This document shows positions 59,126 through 64,000 of a DNA stretch of 64,000 nt, piece by piece (positions within the stretch are counted from its first letter, which is position 1; each line of letters begins with the position of its first letter). Below the pieces are notes generated by a model. The model had not been told where the DNA came from, made no database searches, and was given only the letters and a program-made list of their open reading frames with translations. The stretch covers positions 106,475,319 through 106,539,318 of the forward strand of contig CP136066.1 in NCBI GenBank assembly GCA_032622095.1. Reading direction: 5' to 3'. A program made the translations under genes and the position numbers. This DNA is from Siphonodentalium dalli. Lineage: Eukaryota > Mollusca > Scaphopoda > Gadilida > Siphonodentaliidae.

Positions 59126-61960
59126 TTTATATTGTGCTTACGGTCGCGATTGATTAAAATTGATAACAAAAGCATGCCATCGGGGCGTGGCATAATATGC
59201 CCGTTTCTGGAGTAGAGTGGGGCAAGGTTTGATTCATTTGTTTGAAACATTTGACTTCAGACGAAATAATTAAAAAAATAGAACACAATAACTTAAAGTG
59301 GTATTTTTGACTGAAAAATTCACATACCAAATTTTTTTATCAATCAGAAACCTCAAAATATAAACATTTTAAGTTGTAATTAATATACCTTGTTACCAGT
59401 GATAAATAACCACATCAACAATCATTCCGTCCAATCCAAATAAGTTTGTGGTATGAATAGTATTCTTCTGAAACACTGCAATGCACATTTTCCTTGCTTG
59501 TTATAAAGATTAAGTCAATGCATACACTCGATTCAATCTAAAGTTATCATCCGGAAACCAAATGCGGACGGACGATAGACGGACTATGGACGGACAACCC
59601 ATTTACATAATACGACCGTTTTTCAAACGGGCTTGTAAAAATAGAGAAACTAAGTCCCATAACTCTTGCATAAAATAGACGTGCATTTATGCAAATTATG
59701 TGCTTCGATACAACCCGTGACGGTGATCAATCACTGCATATATTTGTAATCTTTATCGACACGTTATAAATTTCTGCACAGTGCGTGATCGTTAGATGCG
59801 GAACTCAATTTATTACCTCATGTTTAGAACTTCAGATATACAATTCAGATTGTATGAATACAATTCAATGTCAGTCGCCGTTATGCGAGACAAAACCTAG
59901 TTTGGAATGAACAGAAAACTTAGAACAATCGGTCTATTACGTTCTTAAATGGACGTCATTATGTGTGACCAGTTACAGTATATTCCACGCAACAGTACTG
60001 CCGGCAGAATTCCTAGAAATTTTCTACTTTCAGTTTCTGTTCCTGGGAAATCGAGCCTGTTGCACCGTTTCGATACGTTGAATCTTGTTGATAACGTTTA
60101 ACACTTGTAATTTATATGTTTTCTGGGACCCCCTCCATGAAGACAATTACTGTGAATATGTGATGTAGGTGTTTGATCTATTGTGGGGTGAAACGTTTAA
60201 CAGGTAACTACCATTGGTATTGGACTACAACAGTTATATAGCTGAACGGTGTACCCATGTCCCAAGTGTGCCAAATCTTTATTATCTTTATTAAATAATG
60301 TAGAAAAGTGACTTCAATTCCATGGGGTTGTGATACGTTGATTGAACTGTCTTTAAGCGTCTTACTGTCACTTCTTGTGTCAAGTTCGCCATGACACAGC
60401 TAGATAGAAATTCAATGCAACATATCCCAAACCCTCCATGAGACTGAGAGTGACTTGCCTATGTCATGATTTTCCTAAAGAAAACACAAGTTCCAACGGA
60501 TGTTTAAGGAGATTAATATTGTTATATAGTATCTAGTAAATTTTGCAGTTTTTTTGTCATGAGACACCGAAATAAACACTGGTAAACAATGTCAATATAA
60601 CTAGTAGACCCCGAAGCCATGACAAATAGTTTTCACGGCTGGCTCAACCAATTTTGGTGGCTGGTTATCTAGCTAAGCCGGCTCAGTCGCGACGTTCGTG
60701 GCTGACGAAATATGGCGGCTCAGCCGGCTGAGACGTTATCATTCTGCGTATTTCGCTTCCGAAATTTTCCCAATCCCCGGTTATAGACACCCGCTTGTTT
60801 TTGGCGTTTGTTGTGAACCCGTATAATTCCAGACCATGGACGTATTCTTTTGGTGTTGGGCTTTTCCATTATGGCGAAATACACGAAGGACTCAGTAAAG
60901 TACTCGCAGTGATGTACTATGTAGTTTCCCATCTATCTAATTGGTATATTAGTTACATTGGGACTTCTGTCGACTTCCGACGGCTATACCATCACTGGCA
61001 TCTTGCGATATATGCACGCATCATTGAATGCTGAATCCGATAGTATTGATATATAATATTTCAAACTATTTTCTATTCTCTTCTACAGGTTATGTGCATA
61101 TATTGACAAATGTCAGCGATGTCGGAGACTGAGATCGTGTCGAAATAAATAATTTATACGTTAAACCCTTTCAATACTGAATGGATGTTCCCACTCTGTT
61201 ATATGAAAGCATGCATTGAAATAGTCTATTCCACAATGAGAGGCCCCGGGTATTCTGATAGTGTAACAACCATACCGTGTCCATACGAGTATGCCAATAT
61301 TAGGCAATGCGGGTTAGTTATTTGCGATTCGCAGTACAGTTGTCCTTAACATATAAGTCCATGCACATGGCTCAGCCATTTTACAATTCCGGCAGCGGAG
61401 ATTTTTTCATGCGGCTGGCGTTAGAGATAATATGGCTGGCGGCGGCTTGTGGCCAATATGGCTGGCGGCGGCGCCGTGTGATGGCGGCTTCGGGCTCTAA
61501 TAACTAGCTGATTCGATTCGATGTCGATATCAGGAAGGAGATTCGATTCGATGCAAAATCCCCGATTCACAGATCCCTAATTGAAACCAACAACAACTTT
61601 TGAGTACAGTATCCCTTTAAATAACTTTTTTTACCACTTCTTGTTTCAGAATTCTATCACGCCAGAAATTCTTGGGGTACACTTCTTTCTTTTTCTGCTT
61701 GCGCAGAACAGATTGATTGATTGATTGATTATATTTAGGAGATTATTGTGGTACATGTACAGGAGGTGTAAAAGTAGAAAAATTAAAAACAAAACAATAT
61801 ATCACATTTTCACACAATTGTTCAGTAAATCAGTGCTAAGATTATCAGAATATTCAGGTTCTTATGTTACTACATGTATTTAGGTAATAGAAAACACACA
61901 GGGTTCAACAATTCGAGCTAGTATAAGTGAAATATATATTATATAGAGGATCTCTAATGA
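59126..61960. other. Intergenic stretch upstream of the FEM-1-like gene
   Basis: No exon can be supported. GC-richer patches occur at 60650-60730 (GGCTCAGCCGGCTGAG palindrome) and 61380-61500 (two GGCCAATATGGCTGGCGGCG-type repeats). A one-sided TTAAACCCTTTC at 61164 has no partner. A TGAT microsatellite lies at 61712-61730. An upstream promoter and 5' exon of the next gene could lie here, but no signal is decisive. Confidence 0.4.
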
Positions 61961-62080
61961 GTCTCAATTCTATACAAAATTTATTAACTGCGTGCACTAA
62001 ATTTAATTTGAGTCGAGCTTTTGCGAGGCTCGACTCAAATTTAGTGGATGATGTTAATAAATTTTGTATAGAATTGTGAC
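61961..62080. repeat. 120-bp hairpin in the upstream intron or flank
   Basis: GTCTCAATTCTATACAAAAT pairs with ATTTTGTATAGAATTGTGAC, and the inner arm AATTTGAGTCGAGC pairs with GCTCGACTCAAATT around a short TTTTGCGA loop. It lies 127 bp before the splice acceptor of the FEM-1-like coding exon. Confidence 0.8.
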
Positions 62081-62190
62081 TAATATGAGCTGAAGTCTGA
62101 TGTTACTGCGTGTGGCAATAATACATGATTGTGTGTCTTACTAAAATATTTGAGGCCGGTTTTAGGGGTCAATTATGTGATAAATACAGC

Positions 62191-62239
62191 TGTACTATTT
62201 TTTTCAGGCTGATTTGTGTATAACTACCTAAAACTAAAA
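62191..62239 (+). promoter_or_regulatory. 3' splice acceptor and 5'-UTR end
   Basis: A pyrimidine-rich tract ending TTTTTTTCAG (AG at 62206-62207) followed by G is a good acceptor. The next 32 bases contain an in-frame TGA at 62210-62212, so the coding frame cannot extend upstream through this exon. The ATG at 62240 is therefore the natural start, and the sequence between is probably untranslated leader joined to an upstream exon not identified here. Confidence 0.6.
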
Positions 62240-64000
62240 ATGGATCTGATGATTCCATTGAAACAAAGAGTACTGAATGCTGCAGAAGCTGGCGACCACA
62301 AAGGAATGAAAAAATTGTTGGCGAAGAAGCAAAGAAGTGAGAGACAAAAATTTCTCAACAGTTTTGAGTGCTATGACAAATATTTCAGTGATTCACCGTT
62401 ATTGATCGCTTGTCAACAAGGAGACTTGGAGATGGTGAATCTATTTTTAGATTACTGTGGTGCCGATGCTGAGCCACCTGTGATGTACGACAAGGGAGGT
62501 AATCTCATCCGCCATCAGATAAGCCCAATGGTGGCAGCTGCTGAAAAATCCAAATTTGAAATTCTTGAAACACTCATAAGAAATGGTGCTAATGTAAATG
62601 GCCTTGAAAATGTTGACGAGGTTCCCCTATTAGCATCATTGCAGAGTCTCGGATCACCTGATTCACAAATGGAAGCCATTGATTATTTTCTGAAACAAGA
62701 AGACTTTGATGTTAATAGAAAAGATTCTGCTGGCCGGACAGCTTTAATGCTTGCGGCTAGATATTCAAATCACACTGCATTCAAATACCTTGTAGAAGCT
62801 GGTGCTGACTTCAACATGGTTGACACACAGGGACAATCTGCCATCCATTATGCGATTAAGTTATTAAATGATAAAACAGTCAAGTTTATTTTAAAGCATA
62901 CTTCATATCGAGTTAACTCTGTCAAAGATACGCTGTTAACAACAACTGCGTTGGTGTGTAATAATTACTGTAATTACTCCACTGAGACACAAAAAAAGAA
63001 ACAAATAATGTCGATAATCACTGAGTATGTGAACTATGATTATTCTACCATTATTAATGCGATGGAATTACTTGGTGCAGTAGATAGACGGCTAGATATT
63101 CTTGAGGAAGCTTCGCGTCGTCGATGTGAAGATATGAAAAATCCTGTCCTCAAATCACTTCCCGACTTGCCGGCTGATGTTTATGGCCATGTGCATGAAC
63201 CGAGAAATACTGTTGAGTTTGAATCATGGAAAAATAACTCTTCTCAGGACCATAACGAGGAAATACTATATCTGCTAATCCTGGAACGTATGCTTGGGAC
63301 CGCTCATTCGCTAACCATGAGTCATTTGATTATTTTTGCCCAAGAAGTATCCCTCCAGAATGATTGGTCAAGAGCATTAAAGATACTTGATCACAGCATA
63401 ATGTCATGTTTACAGTCAGACTTATTTCTCTCCGAGAATTCCGACAATTTGTTGGAGGAACTTGTGAATGTGATGATGGCTACACATGGTAGCCTACAAC
63501 TAAAGAAGGTTATGCCAGCAAACGTTACAAGAGCACAACTTTTTGAGGTATCTTTCAAAGTCCTCCATGGTTTTGCAACCACTGCTGAGAAATTTCATAC
63601 CAATTCGTCAGAATCTAACTCAGCTAAATGTGAAATATGTGAAGATTATAAAAGCATGCGAGTGATTCGCTCTGTCCTGCGCATCTTGGCGTTAACTATT
63701 GAGATCAACGACTTGCTTCAGCTTTCAAAATACTCTCCAGATTTATCCAAAGAAATTGAGGAAATAGTCAATCGACTGAGCTCATTGGGAGCTGGGTGTG
63801 GCAGTTTGGTTTTCCATGCAGCAATGCATTGGACTAACACTATAGAGAAATTAATAGATGGTGTTGAATATACGATAACCATCCCGAATCCAAAGATATT
63901 GTGTTTTCTGTTGGAATGTGGCTATCGATATATGCTGAATGAGACTGATTCTGAAGGAAACACACCCTTGATATTTTTCGCTTCTAATCATTATCCGAGA
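62240..64000 (+). CDS. FEM-1-like ankyrin-repeat protein (3' end outside window)
   Basis: An uninterrupted 587-codon frame with no stop reaches the window edge. Family members are about 620-670 residues, so most of the protein is present. N-terminal ankyrin repeats span about residues 51-220 (SPLLIACQQGDLEMVNLFL, GRTALMLAARYSNHTAFKYL, GQSAIHYAI). Next is the FEM-1-typical linker INAMELLGA (272-280), then the TPR-like region with ILERMLGTAHSLTMSHLIIF (347-366) and NDWSRALKILDHSI (374-387). A C-terminal ankyrin repeat begins at about 551 (PKILCFLLECGY, NTPLIFFAS). In known family members FEM-1 is the substrate receptor of a CUL2 ubiquitin ligase that reads C-terminal degrons. That role is inferred by family only. 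The ankyrin block looks shorter and more diverged than in FEM1A/B/C, so this is likely a lineage-specific paralogue. The coding part shows no intron. Confidence 0.85.
   Translation, partial: MDLMIPLKQRVLNAAEAGDHKGMKKLLAKKQRSERQKFLNSFECYDKYFSDSPLLIACQQGDLEMVNLFLDYCGADAEPPVMYDKGGNLIRHQISPMVAAAEKSKFEILETLIRNGANVNGLENVDEVPLLASLQSLGSPDSQMEAIDYFLKQEDFDVNRKDSAGRTALMLAARYSNHTAFKYLVEAGADFNMVDTQGQSAIHYAIKLLNDKTVKFILKHTSYRVNSVKDTLLTTTALVCNNYCNYSTETQKKKQIMSIITEYVNYDYSTIINAMELLGAVDRRLDILEEASRRRCEDMKNPVLKSLPDLPADVYGHVHEPRNTVEFESWKNNSSQDHNEEILYLLILERMLGTAHSLTMSHLIIFAQEVSLQNDWSRALKILDHSIMSCLQSDLFLSENSDNLLEELVNVMMATHGSLQLKKVMPANVTRAQLFEVSFKVLHGFATTAEKFHTNSSESNSAKCEICEDYKSMRVIRSVLRILALTIEINDLLQLSKYSPDLSKEIEEIVNRLSSLGAGCGSLVFHAAMHWTNTIEKLIDGVEYTITIPNPKILCFLLECGYRYMLNETDSEGNTPLIFFASNHYPR

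Noticed and set aside
61164..61320. Possible TTAA element starting TTAAACCCTTTC
   Set aside because: No matching GGGTTTAA or GGGTTAA end downstream and the tetranucleotide is offset by one base.
63391..63582. 63-residue minus-strand frame
   Set aside because: Antisense shadow of the FEM-1-like coding exon.

Overview
This window reads as nuclear DNA of an animal, most likely a marine invertebrate. It is AT-rich. It has no operons, no dense coding and no ribosome-binding-site logic. It holds a 3' splice acceptor, a tRNA-derived SINE, a hAT-type element with an 8-bp target duplication, TTAA-flanked elements and many foldback elements. The only host gene I can support starts in the last 1.8 kb: a divergent FEM-1-like ankyrin-repeat protein that runs off the right edge. 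Motifs such as GAGTTATCTCCC and repeated AAGATGGCCGCC-type words are, from memory, common in lophotrochozoan and some basal deuterostome genomes. I cannot place the species further.

Layout. 0.5-7.6 kb: a TTAA-flanked MITE containing a 68-nt hairpin, then a 6.7-kb element with CCCTTACCGAAA inverted termini and subterminal TTAGTGCTCGAGCACTAA palindromes. That element contains a nested 1.13-kb TTAA element and a CACGTG-rich array. 8-18 kb: a run of short foldback elements, including a double hairpin at 10.9 kb, plus a tRNA-like sequence. 17.5-20.8 kb: GATATCA-rich arrays forming a composite element. 21.8-27.4 kb: tandem sequences carrying nuclear-receptor-like TGACCTTGA words, an element bounded by inverted 16-bp arrays (CCGAAGG), and a near-perfect hairpin. 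28.9-29.6 kb: a long inverted repeat. 30.4-39.6 kb: five nearly identical 1,729-bp tandem units plus a truncated sixth, each starting with a 31-nt hairpin. 39.8-41.4 kb: more diverged tandem repeats and a third copy of a MITE.

41.4-47.1 kb: a foldback element of about 5.6 kb with 1.3-kb arms around a minisatellite core, interrupted by a SINE with a clear target duplication. 49.0-53.3 kb: a second, diverged member of the same foldback family. 53.3-58.0 kb: a hAT MITE, two elements with long terminal inverted repeats and another TTAA MITE. 58.3-59.1 kb: a second large copy of a tandem repeat also seen at 19.4 kb. 62.2-64.0 kb: the FEM-1-like coding exon.

Apart from that gene, the open reading frames here are short (all 180 residues or fewer), mostly lie in repeats and match no family I recognise, so I do not call them genes. 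The biology of the window is that of a repeat-rich intergenic region. Non-autonomous elements dominate, several nested in each other, and no transposase or reverse transcriptase is visible. Boundaries and arm identities were judged by eye and may be off by a few bases to tens of bases.
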